A stretch of DNA of 37,577 nt. Source: Desulfovibrionaceae bacterium. Lineage in GTDB: Bacteria > Desulfobacterota > Desulfovibrionia > Desulfovibrionales > Desulfovibrionaceae. The stretch is from positions 1-37,577 of the forward strand of contig CAJTFO010000015.1 of the NCBI GenBank assembly GCA_910575755.1. The letters are read 5' to 3'. The stretch's first letter is position 1. Each line of letters opens with the position of its first letter. The translations under genes were made by a program, and so were the position numbers. A model generated the notes under the pieces. It ran no database searches. It saw only the letters and a list, made by a program, of their open reading frames with translations, and was not told the origin of the DNA. Positions 14,918 through 24,775 of this stretch are shown here, one piece after another.

Positions 14918-15697
14918 TTAGAGAAATAACTCTGGTTCCCGGCGCGCCAGGCACTTGCTCTCCAGCATTTCACGAATCTTTGCCGTCCCCGCATCATCAA
15001 AGAACTTGGCCTCTTGCGGGCAGAATTTGACGCAGGCGCGGCAGCGAATACAACCCGTCGCCACCACAGCCGGATCTTCCCTGCTGATGACGTTCATGGG
15101 ACAGCCCGCCACGCAGATCATGCACTTGCTACAGGAATCCATGGTCTTGGGCCGGACATCAGCCGCCGGGATGCGCTCCTTGTAGGGCCGCCTGCCTTTG
15201 ACGGACACGGGAGCAGGATTGCCCGCCGCGATTTTTGCGGCCGCGCGTCTGGCGAAATCCGCCAGCACAGTCATATCCTGGGCATCGGGTCGGCCCGCGC
15301 CCACTCTGGGGGCCACGGAATGTTCGGCGATGAAAGCTCCGGCCGCCGCCACGACAAAGCCCTGGCGCGTGAGCAGATCAGCGGCCTCCAGCAGGGCGTC
15401 GTCATAGTCCCGGTTGCCGTAAACAGCCGCAATAACCGCCACCGCGCCATTGCCCCGCAAGCGGGACAGAGGAGCTTCCAGCACCTGCGGCACACGTCCC
15501 GCATATACCGGAAAGGCAAAAAGCAAGATATCATCGGGGCCGCAATCCAGACTCTGCTCCCGATTGGGCGGGAACGTCAGATCCCGGTTTTTCTGAGGCA
15601 TGCCCAGCGCGGCGGCCAAGCCATCGCCCAACGCCAGCGCAATTCTCCGGCTGCTGTGGGTGGGGCTGAAAAAAAGAGTCTGTAGGGTTGCGCTCAT
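14918..15697 (-). CDS. EFR1-type flavodoxin-ferredoxin protein
   Basis: A 259-residue protein joining a flavodoxin-like domain (residues ~1-150; start TLQTLFFSPTHSSRRIA, then FAFPVYAGRVPQVL and AAVYGNRDYDDALLEAAD) to a C-terminal two-cluster ferredoxin domain (CSKCMICVAGCP and CIRCRACVKFCP). This is the EFR1 family of ferrodoxins found in anaerobes, presumably cytoplasmic electron carriers using FMN and two 4Fe-4S clusters. The exact partner is unknown. ATG at 15697 follows GCAGGAGG seven bases upstream; the open frame further up to 15787 is not needed. It stands alone, with a LysR remnant downstream and small envelope genes upstream. Confidence 0.85.
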   Translation of the reverse strand: MSATLQTLFFSPTHSSRRIALALGDGLAAALGMPQKNRDLTFPPNREQSLDCGPDDILLFAFPVYAGRVPQVLEAPLSRLRGNGAVAVIAAVYGNRDYDDALLEAADLLTRQGFVVAAAGAFIAEHSVAPRVGAGRPDAQDMTVLADFARRAAAKIAAGNPAPVSVKGRRPYKERIPAADVRPKTMDSCSKCMICVAGCPMNVISREDPAVVATGCIRCRACVKFCPQEAKFFDDAGTAKIREMLESKCLARREPELFL

Positions 15698-15838
15698 ATT
15701 GCCTCCTGCAAATGCGTGACGTTGGGGCACGTCCAGAAATTTTTGCGCAAAACGCATACGGGCCGGAAAATCCGGCCCGCTGCTCAATTTTTACCGGAAA
15801 CACGCCGCGCGGCGTGATCCGAACCATGACAGCAAAGC

Positions 15839-16081
15839 TTACCAGCGATAGTTCTTGTCCTGCTGGTGGCCCACAATGCCGCCGGCCAAAGCGCCCACAC
15901 CGGCGCCGGCCAAAGCGCCCCAGCCGGCGGCGCCGCCGGCGATGGCCGCAACGCCCGCGCCGCCCAGCGCGCCCAAAGCCGCGCCGCTGGCAACGCCCTG
16001 CTGGGTACGGCTCATATTGGTGCAACCCATGCCGGTGGCGAACATCATGACCATCAGGCCTACAATCAAAGTTTTTTTCAT
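15839..16081 (-). CDS. Small glycine-zipper envelope protein, probable lipoprotein
   Basis: An 80-residue product: a signal sequence (MKKTLIVGLMVMMFATGMGC) with a Cys at 20 that could be lipidated although the -3 residue is not the usual Leu, then a Gly/Ala-rich stretch of GxxxG repeats (GAALGALGGAGVAAIAGG... GALAGAGVGALAGGIVG) and the tail HQQDKNYRW. This is the glycine-zipper type of outer-membrane or osmotically induced lipoprotein (OsmB / 17-kDa antigen-like). Role not known. AGGAG lies seven bases before ATG 16081, which is preferred over the upstream Met at 16111. Next gene upstream is another small exported protein 48 bases away. Confidence 0.75.
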   Translation of the reverse strand: MKKTLIVGLMVMMFATGMGCTNMSRTQQGVASGAALGALGGAGVAAIAGGAAGWGALAGAGVGALAGGIVGHQQDKNYRW

Positions 16082-16129
16082 ATCTTTTCTCCTGAGAAAA
16101 AGCTGACGCATACGGCCAGCGTACAGGCC

Positions 16130-16561
16130 TTACTTCGCGGCGGCAAGGCGCGGCGCGATAAGTTCATACCAGATAACGCTCAACACAGGCCGGTCAAGGC
16201 TCTTGGGGTTGGCCGCGTACCACGCGTCCACCATCTTGATGATTTCGGCACGCTTGACGTCCTTGAAGGCCTTCATCCAGCCTTTTTCAAAGGGCGACAG
16301 GGTGTATACCGGGCGTTTGCCGGCCTTGGCGGCCTTTTCGGCCATCTTGGCGTTGACAAAATATTCCACAGTCATGGCCGACTCCACGCCAAACAAAAAG
16401 GCGGCCTTATTGGATTCAGTCGTTTTTGCCCATACAGCGCCGGTAAACTGATCCACCGGGTTGCCCATGCCCACGGCATCGCTGCTTTCCGCCGCCCGCA
16501 CGCTGACGCAGGTCAAGGCGAGAACCAGAACCAGGCCAAGGCTCAGAAGTGATTTTTTCAC
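16130..16561 (-). CDS. Small secreted protein of unknown function
   Basis: A 143-residue product starting with GTG (16561), preceded by AAGGAG six bases upstream. It has a typical signal peptide (KKSLLSLGLVLVLALTCVSV, cleavage after VRA) and a soluble helical mature part (FLFGVESAMTVEYFVNAKMAEK... EIIKMVDAWYAANP). I do not recognise a named family. The pattern of a short periplasmic helical domain with conserved Trp/Tyr suggests a small accessory protein. It is followed by the glycine-zipper gene on the same strand, so the two may be co-transcribed. Confidence 0.75.
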   Translation of the reverse strand: MKKSLLSLGLVLVLALTCVSVRAAESSDAVGMGNPVDQFTGAVWAKTTESNKAAFLFGVESAMTVEYFVNAKMAEKAAKAGKRPVYTLSPFEKGWMKAFKDVKRAEIIKMVDAWYAANPKSLDRPVLSVIWYELIAPRLAAAK

Positions 16562-16704
16562 GCGAAGCTCCTTTTATGTTGTAGTCGCTGCGGTTGAGAG
16601 GCCGCCATTCTTCGGCTGCTCTCCGCGGACGGGAAGCGTCCGCTCTTTCAACTCACGTTTGCTATACCCTCAACCGCCAGCCCGCATCAAGCATTTTCCA
16701 TGCT

Positions 16705-17835
16705 TCAGGCGCCCACAGCCTTGCCGATCATGTTGCGGAAGCGGGTAAAGAGATAATTGCCGTCACGCGGGCCGGCCGCGGCCTCGGGATGATATTGCAG
16801 GCTCATGACCGGCAAGGTCTTGTGGCGCAGGCCCTCCAGAGTGTGGTCGTTGAGATTGACATGGGTGGCCTCCACATCGGGCACGCCGTCCAGCACCACA
16901 TGGAAGCCGTGGTTCTGGGAGGAAATTTCAATGCGCCCGGTGGCCAGATCCTTGACCGGATGGTTGCAGCCGTGATGCCCGAACTTGAGCTTGTCCGTCC
17001 TGCCGCCCAGGGCATGGCCGATAAGCTGATGCCCGAGACAGATGCCCGTGACCGGAAAAATCCTGATCAGATCCCGCACCACGGCGATTTCTTCGGTCAA
17101 TGCGGCCGGGTCGCCGGGACCGTTGGAGAGAAAAACACCTTTCGCGCCGCTGGCCTTGGCCGCCTGCGCGCTGAACGTGGGCGGCACGGCCAGGGGCTCG
17201 AAGCCCGCCGCGCACAGATGTCGCAGAATATTCCACTTGATGCCGAAATCATAGACCAGCAGAGGCAGCCCCGTGCCCCGCCAGGCATACGCGCCGTCAG
17301 GGTCGAACACGGCTTTCTGCGGGGCGTTGTCGTACCAGGCATACGGCTCTTTGGCGGCCACAAAGGGAACCAGGTTGCGGCCTTTCATGGTGGGCAGGGC
17401 CAGAGCCTTTTCACGCAGCGCGCGCGCGTCCGCCTCACGGGTGGAAATCATTCCGCGCATGGCCCCGTTGATGCGCAGGTGACGGGTCAGGGCGCGGGTA
17501 TCCAGCCCCTCCATGCCCGGCTTGTCATAACGCTTCAGAAAAGAAGGCAGGGACATGCTGGAGCGCCAGTTGGAGGGTTGCTTGCAACACTCCTTGACCA
17601 GCAGAGCATCGGCATGTATGGCGGCGGACTCCATGTCTTCACGGGAAATGCCGTAATTGCCGATGAGCGGATAGGTCATGCAGACCATCTGCCCGTAATA
17701 GGAGGGATCGGTGAGCACCTCCTGATAGCCGGTCATGCCCGTGGTGAAAATCACTTCTCCGCCGGTTTCGAAGTCGCCGGTAAAGGATTTGCCTTCCAGC
17801 GTGAACCCGTCTTCCAGCACCAGCAATGCTTTCAT
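16705..17835 (-). CDS. carA: Carbamoyl-phosphate synthase small subunit (glutaminase)
   Basis: A 376-residue CarA. The N-terminal CPSase domain ([41 protein letters not shown]) is followed by a class I glutamine amidotransferase domain with [11 protein letters not shown], the nucleophile [10 protein letters not shown] (Cys ~266) and the HPEA His-Glu pair (~349-351). It releases ammonia from glutamine for the large subunit, feeding pyrimidine and arginine synthesis. It starts three bases after the carB stop, so both are translated from one message; the order carB-carA is the reverse of the common carAB. No ribosome-binding site of note fits in that gap; AAGC-rich carB sequence would have to supply it. 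Confidence 0.97.
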   Translation of the reverse strand: MKALLVLEDGFTLEGKSFTGDFETGGEVIFTTGMTGYQEVLTDPSYYGQMVCMTYPLIGNYGISREDMESAAIHADALLVKECCKQPSNWRSSMSLPSFLKRYDKPGMEGLDTRALTRHLRINGAMRGMISTREADARALREKALALPTMKGRNLVPFVAAKEPYAWYDNAPQKAVFDPDGAYAWRGTGLPLLVYDFGIKWNILRHLCAAGFEPLAVPPTFSAQAAKASGAKGVFLSNGPGDPAALTEEIAVVRDLIRIFPVTGICLGHQLIGHALGGRTDKLKFGHHGCNHPVKDLATGRIEISSQNHGFHVVLDGVPDVEATHVNLNDHTLEGLRHKTLPVMSLQYHPEAAAGPRDGNYLFTRFRNMIGKAVGA

Positions 17836-17838
17836 AAC

Positions 17839-20800
17839 TTACCCCCGCGCTTCCCGCGCGTAGTATTCCTGCAGGCTTTCCACATGGGTTTCGTCCCGCC
17901 GCGAACCGATGGCCGTGGCCGTGGCGCGGGCCGCCGCGATGGTCGTGCAGTACGGAACCTTATAGGTCAGGGACGCGCGGCGGATGGCCTTGGAATCCCT
18001 GGCCGTGTTCTTGCCCGAAGCGGTATTGATGACCAGAGCCACTTCATGATTGATGAGCAAGTCCACAATGTTGGGCCGCCCTTCATAGACCTTGCGCACT
18101 TCTTCCACCTCAAGGCCGTGCTTGCGCAGCACGGCGGCGGTGCCCCTGGTGGCCAGCAGCTGGAAGCCCAGCCTGGCGAACATGGCCGCCACTTCGGGCA
18201 GGTACGGCTTGTCGCGGTCATTGACCGAAAGAAAAATCTTGCCGCCCTGGGGGAGCGCCTGCCCCGCGCCCAACTGGCTCTTGAGAAAGGCCTCGCCGAA
18301 GTTGGAGCCCATGCCCATGACTTCACCCGTGGAGTGCATTTCCGGCCCCAGAATGATGTCCACACCGGGAAAACGCTGGAAGGGCATGACCGCTTCTTTC
18401 ACGCAGGTGAAGCCGCCCTTGCGCATGCTCCAGGGGTCCAGTTCGTCCAGCGTCCTGCCCAGCATGACCTGAGTGGCCAGATACGGCAGGGGCACGCCCG
18501 TGGCCTTGGAGACAAAGGGCGCGGTGCGCGAGGCGCGCGGATTGACCTCCAGAATATAGAGGCTGTCGCCCTTGATGGCGAACTGAATGTTCATCAGGCC
18601 CACCACCTTGAGCTCGCGGGCCAGAGCCTCGGCCTGGGCCGCAATGAGGGCCACATGATCGTACGACAGCGAGAAGGACGGCAGCACGCAGGCCGAGTCG
18701 CCGGAGTGAATGCCCGCTTCTTCAATATGTTCCATGATGCCGGCCACATAAACTTCCTGCCCATCTGACAGGGCGTCCACGTCCACTTCCACGGCATGTT
18801 CCAGGAACTTGTCGATGAGGATGGGATGCTCCGGCTTTTCCGGAACCTGCTCACGGAAGTATTCGGTCAGTTCCTGAGCGTCATAGACCACGGCCATAGC
18901 CCGACCGCCCAGCACATAGCTGGGCCGCACCACCACGGGGTAGGTGATGCGCTCGGCCACTTCCAGCGCCTGTTCCAGATCCATGGCCGTGCCGTTGGGC
19001 GGTTGCAGCAGGCCCAGCTTTTGAATCAGGGCCTGAAAGCGCTCACGATCCTCGGCGCGGTCGATGGCGTCGGGCGAGGTTCCCAGAATGGGCACGCCCG
19101 CGCGCATCAGAGGCACAGCCAGATTCAGCGGAGTCTGCCCGCCGAACTGGATGATGACGCCCTCGGGCTTTTCCTTCTCCACAATGTTCATGACGTCCTC
19201 AAAGGTCAGCGGCTCAAAGTAGAGCCGGTCCGAGGTGTCATAGTCCGTGGACACGGTTTCCGGGTTGGAATTGACCATGATGGCCATGATTCCGGCGTCG
19301 CGCAGGGCGAAGGAGGCGTGGCAGCAGCAGTAGTCAAACTCGATGCCCTGACCGATGCGGTTGGGCCCGCCGCCAAGAATGAGCACCTTGCGGCAGTCCT
19401 TGACCGCCAGTTCATCGCCGCTTTCATATGTGGAGTAAAAATAGGGGGTATAGGCCTCAAACTCGGCCGCGCAGGTATCCACCAGATAGTAGGTGGGCAC
19501 AATGCCCATTTCCTTGCGCAGACGGCGGATGTCGCCCTCAGGCCGCTTCCACATTTCAGCAAGCTGCCGGTCGGAGAAGCCGTACTCCTTGGCTTCGCGC
19601 AGCACAACGGCCAGAGCGGCGTTGGCCGGGGTCATGTCGTTGGCCATGCCGAAATCGCGGATGCGGGTTTCCATGTCCACGATGTCCCTGACCTGACGGA
19701 TGAACCAGGGGTCAATGGCCGAGGCGGCGAAAATGTCCTCTTCGCTGATGCCGGCCACCAGAGCCTGGCGCAGGGTGAAGATACGGCGTGAGTTGGGCCG
19801 GTGCAGGGCCTCCAGAATGTCCTCGCGCGAGGGCGGCTCGGCGCGGAAGTTGCAGCCCAGCCCCGGCGCGCCGATTTCCATGGAGCGCAGCCCCTTCTGC
19901 AGGGCTTCCTTGAAGGTGCGGCCGATGCTCATGGCCTCGCCCACGCTCTTCATGGAGGTGGTCAGCTCATCCCTGGCGCCGGGAAATTTTTCAAAGGTAA
20001 AGCGCGGAATTTTGACCACACAGTAGTCAATGGCCGGTTCAAAGCTGGCCACGGTCTCGCGGGTGATGTCATTGCGCAGCTCGTCCAGCGTGTAGCCCAC
20101 GGCCAGCTTGGCTGCGATTTTGGCAATGGGAAAGCCCGTGGCCTTGGAGGCCAGGGCCGAGGAGCGCGACACGCGCGGGTTCATCTCAATGACCACGATT
20201 TCGCCGTTTTTCGGATTAACTCCGAACTGTACATTGCTGCCGCCGGTTTCCACGCCGATTTCGCGCATGATGGCAATGGAGGCATCGCGAATCTGCTGGT
20301 ATTCCACATCCGACAGGGTCTGAACCGGGGCCACGGTAATTGAGTCGCCGGTATGCACGCCCATAGGGTCGAAGTTTTCGATGGAGCAGATGATCACGCA
20401 ATTGTCTTTGGTGTCGCGCATGACCTCCATCTCGATTTCTTTCCAGCCCAGCACGCTCTGCTCGATCATCACCTCGGAAGAGGGGCTGGCGGAAAGGCCG
20501 CGCGCGGCCACTTCTTCCAGATCCGCCAGATTGTAGGCCACGCCCCCGCCCGTGCCGCCCAGGGTGAACGCGGGGCGCACAATGAGCGGAAAAGGCAGCA
20601 CATTGCCCAGCCGGCGCACCTCGTCCATATTGCGGGCGATACCGCTGGCCGGCATTTTCAGACCTATGTTTTCCATGGCTTCGCGGAACAGCTCACGGCT
20701 TTCGGCCTTTTCAATAACCTCAGCCCGCGCGCCGATGAGCTCCACCCCGCATTCCGCCAGAACGCCGCTCTTGGCAAGTCCAAGAGCGGCGTTCAATGCC

Positions 20801-21081
20801 GTCTGGCCGCCCAGCGTGGGCAGCAGGGCGTCAGGACGTTCCTTGCGGATGATGGCCGCCAGGGTGTCCTGTTCGATGGGCTCCACATAGGTGGCGTCGG
20901 CCAGCTGCGGATCAGTCATGATGGTGGCCGGATTGGAGTTGACCAGCACCACCTCATAGCCTTCTTCCTTGAGGGCCTTGACGGCCTGGGAACCGGAGTA
21001 ATCAAACTCGCAACCCTGACCGATGATGATGGGACCCGCGCCGAGAACAAGAATTTTGTGTAAATCCGTACGCTTGGGCAT
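17839..21081 (-). CDS. carB: Carbamoyl-phosphate synthase large subunit
   Basis: A full-length CarB of 1080 residues with the expected duplicated ATP-grasp halves. Seen in order: [20 protein letters not shown] and [10 protein letters not shown] in the first half, the first ATP-grasp domain ([25 protein letters not shown]), then RVLI-type restart [40 protein letters not shown] in the second half, and a C-terminal MGS-like allosteric domain (~residues 940-1080). It makes carbamoyl phosphate from bicarbonate, ammonia and two ATP. First gene of the carB-carA pair. The ATG at 21081 follows AGGA. Upstream there is about 100 bases before the bioWF stop, which may hold the promoter or continue the bioWF transcript. 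Confidence 0.97.
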   Translation of the reverse strand: MPKRTDLHKILVLGAGPIIIGQGCEFDYSGSQAVKALKEEGYEVVLVNSNPATIMTDPQLADATYVEPIEQDTLAAIIRKERPDALLPTLGGQTALNAALGLAKSGVLAECGVELIGARAEVIEKAESRELFREAMENIGLKMPASGIARNMDEVRRLGNVLPFPLIVRPAFTLGGTGGGVAYNLADLEEVAARGLSASPSSEVMIEQSVLGWKEIEMEVMRDTKDNCVIICSIENFDPMGVHTGDSITVAPVQTLSDVEYQQIRDASIAIMREIGVETGGSNVQFGVNPKNGEIVVIEMNPRVSRSSALASKATGFPIAKIAAKLAVGYTLDELRNDITRETVASFEPAIDYCVVKIPRFTFEKFPGARDELTTSMKSVGEAMSIGRTFKEALQKGLRSMEIGAPGLGCNFRAEPPSREDILEALHRPNSRRIFTLRQALVAGISEEDIFAASAIDPWFIRQVRDIVDMETRIRDFGMANDMTPANAALAVVLREAKEYGFSDRQLAEMWKRPEGDIRRLRKEMGIVPTYYLVDTCAAEFEAYTPYFYSTYESGDELAVKDCRKVLILGGGPNRIGQGIEFDYCCCHASFALRDAGIMAIMVNSNPETVSTDYDTSDRLYFEPLTFEDVMNIVEKEKPEGVIIQFGGQTPLNLAVPLMRAGVPILGTSPDAIDRAEDRERFQALIQKLGLLQPPNGTAMDLEQALEVAERITYPVVVRPSYVLGGRAMAVVYDAQELTEYFREQVPEKPEHPILIDKFLEHAVEVDVDALSDGQEVYVAGIMEHIEEAGIHSGDSACVLPSFSLSYDHVALIAAQAEALARELKVVGLMNIQFAIKGDSLYILEVNPRASRTAPFVSKATGVPLPYLATQVMLGRTLDELDPWSMRKGGFTCVKEAVMPFQRFPGVDIILGPEMHSTGEVMGMGSNFGEAFLKSQLGAGQALPQGGKIFLSVNDRDKPYLPEVAAMFARLGFQLLATRGTAAVLRKHGLEVEEVRKVYEGRPNIVDLLINHEVALVINTASGKNTARDSKAIRRASLTYKVPYCTTIAAARATATAIGSRRDETHVESLQEYYAREARG

Positions 21082-21182
21082 GGGGTATTCCTGCGGATTT
21101 TTGGAGAATCAGAAATGATAACGAGCCCTGCCGTATTGTGTGGCTCAAAACGATTATTTATATGCGCCATTGAGCACGCCAG

Positions 21183-23132
21183 TCAAGATTTTTTCTCGGC
21201 ATGCCGTAACGTCAGGCCTATGAGCCGCGCCGCTTCCGCCAGGTCATCCCCGGCGTGATCGGCGCGCACCGCGGCCCGCAGTCGCGCGGCCCCACGGGCC
21301 ACTGTGGGATAACGGATGGCCGAAAGATACAAGCCCGCGTCGAACAGTTCGCGCGCCGCCTCCACAGCTTTTTTCTCATGGCCGACCATCAGGGGCACGA
21401 TGGCGCTTTCCGAGTGCGCCTCCACGCCCAGCTCACGCAGGCTGGCGGAGAAAAAGGCCGTATTTTCCCGCAGGCGGCGCACGCGCTCCGGCTCGCGGCA
21501 AAGAATATCCAGCGCCTCAAGGGCGGCGGCCACCGGCGCGGCCGACAGGGCGGTGGAAAAAATAAAGCTGCGCGCGCTGTTTGTCAGATATTCAATGAGC
21601 CGCGCACTGCCACAGACAAAACCGCCCTCGCTCCCCAGCGCCTTGCTGAGTGTGCCTACCGTCACATCCGGCGCGACGGTCAGACCGAAATGCTCCGCCG
21701 TGCCGCGCCCCGTGGCGCCCAGCACGCCGGTGGCATGCGCCTCGTCTATCATGGAAAGCAAGCCGTAGCGGTGGGCGATGCGCAGCAGCTCCGGCAAGGG
21801 AACCACATCTCCATCCATGCTGAACACCGCGTCGCTGACAATCAGCCCCCGGCGGCCCTCATGGCGGCGCGCCTTGCTTTCCAGGTCTTCCATGTCGTTA
21901 TGGCGGTAGACGACAATCTGCGCCCGGCTCTGGCGACAGCCGTCGATGATGCTGGCGTGGTTCAGCGCGTCGCTGAAAATAACGTCGCCCTGGCCGCAAA
22001 GGGCCGTGATAACGCCCACATTGGCCATATAGCCGGTGTTGAAAAGCAGCGCGGCCTCCGCATGCTTGAAGGCCGCCAGCCGCCGCTCCAACTCGCCATG
22101 CGGCCCCAGAGCGCCCGTGGTCAGGCGGGAGCCCCCGCTGCCCGTCCCGTATGCGGCCAGAGCCTCGGCAGCCCTGGCCTTGACCCGCGCATCATTGGCC
22201 AGGCCCAGATAGTCGTTGGAGGCCAGCAGCAGCACATCCCGGCCCTCACAGCATACGCGCGGCCCGGGAGCGGAATCCATCTGCCGGATACGGCGGCGCA
22301 GGCCGTCCGCGCTCAGACGCTCCAGGCGCTCATCCAGAAAGGCCCATTTTTTCTCGCCGCCGGATTCTGACGCCGCGCCTTGCGCGCCGAATCCGGGCGC
22401 GGCCGGAATACTCTCCACCAGCACAGGGCGGCGCTCTATGAAGTCCAGCGTGGCGGCCAGTTCCGTCCGAGGCCCCCGGTACAGAAAAATGCGTCCGCCC
22501 TGGGGCGAGCCCGGCGCCTTCATCCGGGCAATGCGCACATAACCCAGTTCACGCGACGCCACATAGCCCGTCACATAGTCCGGATCGTCCGAAATACATA
22601 TCTCGGCCAGAATGTTGGGCGCGTGGGCCACCTTGGCGGCCAGCACCATAGCTTCCCGATAGTGATTCTTGCTCTCGGCGTCCGCTGCCGCGGTCTCCGC
22701 CGCGTCCATACCGGTGGCGCGGATGCCGCGCTTTTTATCCGGCTCCAGCCGCTCCAGACTGTCGGCATCCAGCAGCATGGCCCCGCGCAGCCCGCCGGCT
22801 TCGCCCATGAGAGCCAGCACAGCCTGCGGGTCGCGTACCCCGGCCTGGGCGAGAAGATCAGCGGCCAGCCGCAGCCCTTCGGCGGCATCCGCGCAGTCCA
22901 GGGCGCGCACGGGCAGGGCCGGCAGACGGAGACAGGCGGATTCGGGCACGGCCTCCACCTTGATATTGATGAAATCGGGACGGCCCTTGCCGTGACTCTG
23001 GGCGCGGCTCACGAGCACGCGCGCCAGACCGGCAACCTCCTCGGCCCTGACGATGCGTTCCGCGCCGGAAATATGCTCTTCCCCGTCCTCTGTATTCCGA
23101 CTGGCGCGCATTTTAACGCTGAACAAAAACAT
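21183..23132 (-). CDS. bioWF: BioW-BioF fusion: pimeloyl-CoA synthetase / 8-amino-7-oxononanoate synthase
   Basis: A 649-residue fusion of two biotin enzymes. Residues ~1-245 match BioW (6-carboxyhexanoate-CoA ligase): FSVKMRAS at the start, ISGAERIV, then RGIRATGMD and [20 protein letters not shown]. After a short Ala/Gly linker (~246-262) residues ~263-649 match Bio[44 protein letters not shown], and the PLP lysine in [11 protein letters not shown] (Lys ~497). The protein would convert pimelate to pimeloyl-CoA and condense it with alanine. ATG 23132 has AGAGGA upstream; a GTG at 23150 is in frame but poorer. No other bio gene is in the window, so the pathway is split. Confidence 0.93.
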   Translation of the reverse strand: MFLFSVKMRASRNTEDGEEHISGAERIVRAEEVAGLARVLVSRAQSHGKGRPDFINIKVEAVPESACLRLPALPVRALDCADAAEGLRLAADLLAQAGVRDPQAVLALMGEAGGLRGAMLLDADSLERLEPDKKRGIRATGMDAAETAAADAESKNHYREAMVLAAKVAHAPNILAEICISDDPDYVTGYVASRELGYVRIARMKAPGSPQGGRIFLYRGPRTELAATLDFIERRPVLVESIPAAPGFGAQGAASESGGEKKWAFLDERLERLSADGLRRRIRQMDSAPGPRVCCEGRDVLLLASNDYLGLANDARVKARAAEALAAYGTGSGGSRLTTGALGPHGELERRLAAFKHAEAALLFNTGYMANVGVITALCGQGDVIFSDALNHASIIDGCRQSRAQIVVYRHNDMEDLESKARRHEGRRGLIVSDAVFSMDGDVVPLPELLRIAHRYGLLSMIDEAHATGVLGATGRGTAEHFGLTVAPDVTVGTLSKALGSEGGFVCGSARLIEYLTNSARSFIFSTALSAAPVAAALEALDILCREPERVRRLRENTAFFSASLRELGVEAHSESAIVPLMVGHEKKAVEAARELFDAGLYLSAIRYPTVARGAARLRAAVRADHAGDDLAEAARLIGLTLRHAEKKS

Positions 23133-23178
23133 GCACTGTCCTCTGTCCACTGATTGTTTCTTTCACCCGTCTTGCCGC

Positions 23179-23207
23179 AAAAAAACCGGGCCGCGTGTAC
23201 GGTCCGG
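23179..23207 (-). terminator. Rho-independent terminator
   Basis: Read on the minus strand: CCGGACCG, loop TACACG, CGGCCCGG (8 bp with one G-U pair) followed by seven T. It lies 44 bases beyond the stop of the small periplasmic gene at 23251-23736 and before the bioWF start, so it separates the two transcripts. Confidence 0.85.
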
Positions 23208-23250
23208 CTTTATGAAAGATCCATTGCCCGCGCGCGGCGGACATGGGAAT

Positions 23251-23736
23251 TTACAACTTGGGGAAGAGGCTGGCGTCCACCGGCTTCAGACCTTTGAGCA
23301 AGGCTCTGCCGCTGTCCAGCGAACTGCCGAGCACCGTGGTCACGGCAAATTCCTTGCCATTGGAACCGAACCAGGACATGCCCTTGCCCGGCCCCTGGCT
23401 GAAGGAGGTCTCGTAGAGACCGTCCTTTTCCACGGGATCGCTGGGAGACATGCCGCCGCTCTTCATATTGGCGACGGTCTGGGCGGCCGCATCCTTGGCG
23501 GACATGGGGTTGGCCACCACCGTGATGGTCACGGCGCTGCCGTCCTTGCTGTTGGCGAACAGGGCCACCAGTGAGCCCTGGGCCTCCTGCACGGGCTGGG
23601 GCTGGGTCCAGTCCGCCGGCAGGTCAATACTGAAATACTTTGTTTTCACTTCCGCGGCCTGAGCCGGAACAGCCAGAGAGGCAGCCAGCACCACTGCCGC
23701 CAAGGTCAGAGAAACCCTGTCGATAAACTGTACCAT
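23251..23736 (-). CDS. Small periplasmic protein of unknown function
   Basis: A 161-residue exported protein: signal peptide VSLTLAAVVLAASLAVPAQA (cleavage before AEVKTKYF), then a beta-rich mature domain (YFSIDLPADWTQPQPVQEAQGS, AVTITVVANP, SWFGSNGKEFAVTTVLG). The pattern 'ysidlP.gW' recalls small secreted proteins with a PsbP/DUF1795-like fold, but I cannot assign one with confidence. ATG 23736 is fixed by AAGGAGATAATC directly upstream. It has its own terminator, so it is probably a single-gene transcript. Confidence 0.75.
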   Translation of the reverse strand: MVQFIDRVSLTLAAVVLAASLAVPAQAAEVKTKYFSIDLPADWTQPQPVQEAQGSLVALFANSKDGSAVTITVVANPMSAKDAAAQTVANMKSGGMSPSDPVEKDGLYETSFSQGPGKGMSWFGSNGKEFAVTTVLGSSLDSGRALLKGLKPVDASLFPKL

Positions 23737-23894
23737 GATTATCTCCTTGATTAGGTAAATGTGGCGCAATATTGCGCCTGAGCCAGAGCTAAACTCATCT
23801 TTCAGCTCTGACAAGAAAAAAATGCGCACGGAAAAATTCTTCAACGCGCCCGGCGGCCAGCGACAGGGTTGACACATTGCAAGAACTTGGGGTT

Positions 23895-23957
23895 ATTTCT
23901 GCCCATTGTGTGCCGGTCAAGTCGCGTGGGACGGTTGTGAATACGGGTTCTCGAACA
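23895..23957 (-). pseudogene. IS5-family transposase, N-terminal scrap B
   Basis: Minus-strand reading TTVPRDLTGTQWAEI is a second relic of the IS5-type transposase opening; 30 bases (23901-23930) match 12746-12775 with two differences by hand count. The relic is about 20 residues long and lacks its own start. Both copies are followed by GAATACGGGTTCT (12829 area and 23938 area), closer to the coding part here, which indicates an internal deletion. The rest of 23737-24070 shows nothing else; it must contain the promoter of the sirohaem/haem operon. Confidence 0.6.
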
Positions 23958-24070
23958 GATGCGTCTGCTCTGGCTGGGCACGCAAAGGGCTTTGCAAAAA
24001 CAGCCCCGGTCCTGTAGGCTGAAAAAAGTCGCGCTTGCCGCGCCCAACCCTGCAACCAAAGCTGAATACA

Positions 24071-24775
24071 ATGGCATCCACCGCGCCGCGCCCAATCCTG
24101 TACCCTCTCTTTCTTTCGCTGGAAGGACGCCGCTGTCTGGTGGCTGGCCTGGGAGAAGTGGGCCGGCGCAAGCTGGCTGGCCTGCTGGCATGCGGTCCGG
24201 CCTCGGTGCTGGTGCTGGATACAAGGCGTGCAGAAAAGTTATCCGACGAGGCCGTCGCTCTGCTTGCGGACCCGCGTGTTCTCTTTGAATGCCGTTCCTG
24301 CGCCCCGGCTGACGTGCGGGATCGCACCCTGGTTTTCGCGGCCACCGGCAACGCCGGGGAGAACGCCCGTATCGCCGCTTTGTGCCGCGAGGCGGGCATC
24401 TTGTGCAATTGCGCCAGCGCGCCTGATCTGGGCGCATTCAGCGTGCCTGCCGTGGCGCGGCGGGATGGACTGGCCGCGGCCTTGTCCACCGGCGGGGCCA
24501 GCCCGGCTCTGGCCCGGCGCTGGCGGCATGAACTGGAGCACTGGCTGGCCCCTCGCGCCCGCATGGTTCGGCTGATGGGCCGTCTGCGCCCTCTTGTTCT
24601 TGCCTTGCACGCCGAGACAGGGCAAAATACCCGACTGTTCCGCGCATTGGCGGCGTCGCCCCTGCAAAACTGGCTGGCGGAGGGCGATCTTGAGAGTTGC
24701 CGCCGGTGGCTTCTGGCGGAGCTGCCCCCGGTTTTACACGTTCACATCGCGGAGTTGCTTGATGATCTCGCCTGA
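24071..24775 (+). CDS. Precorrin-2 dehydrogenase (SirC / CysG N-domain type)
   Basis: A 234-residue enzyme of the Met8p/SirC/CysG N-terminal family. The N-terminal NAD-binding fold is visible as LFLSLEGRRCLVAGLGEVGRRK, followed by the DRTLVFAATGN and LCNCASAPDLGAFSVPAVARRDGLAAALSTGGASP blocks typical of the family, with the helical C-terminal part after ~150. It oxidises precorrin-2 to sirohydrochlorin, needed for sirohaem, and in sulfate reducers also for haem made through sirohaem. Whether it also chelates iron cannot be read from sequence. ATG 24071 gives the family-like start; no clear ribosome-binding site. It overlaps the next gene by 14 bases and heads the operon. Confidence 0.88.
   Translation: MASTAPRPILYPLFLSLEGRRCLVAGLGEVGRRKLAGLLACGPASVLVLDTRRAEKLSDEAVALLADPRVLFECRSCAPADVRDRTLVFAATGNAGENARIAALCREAGILCNCASAPDLGAFSVPAVARRDGLAAALSTGGASPALARRWRHELEHWLAPRARMVRLMGRLRPLVLALHAETGQNTRLFRALAASPLQNWLAEGDLESCRRWLLAELPPVLHVHIAELLDDLA

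Noticed and set aside
16594..18768. 724-residue plus-strand ORF
   Set aside because: Antisense to carA and carB; composition is the typical shadow of a GC-rich gene, with no family features.
18796..19791. 331-residue plus-strand ORF
   Set aside because: Antisense to carB, which has complete conserved motifs.
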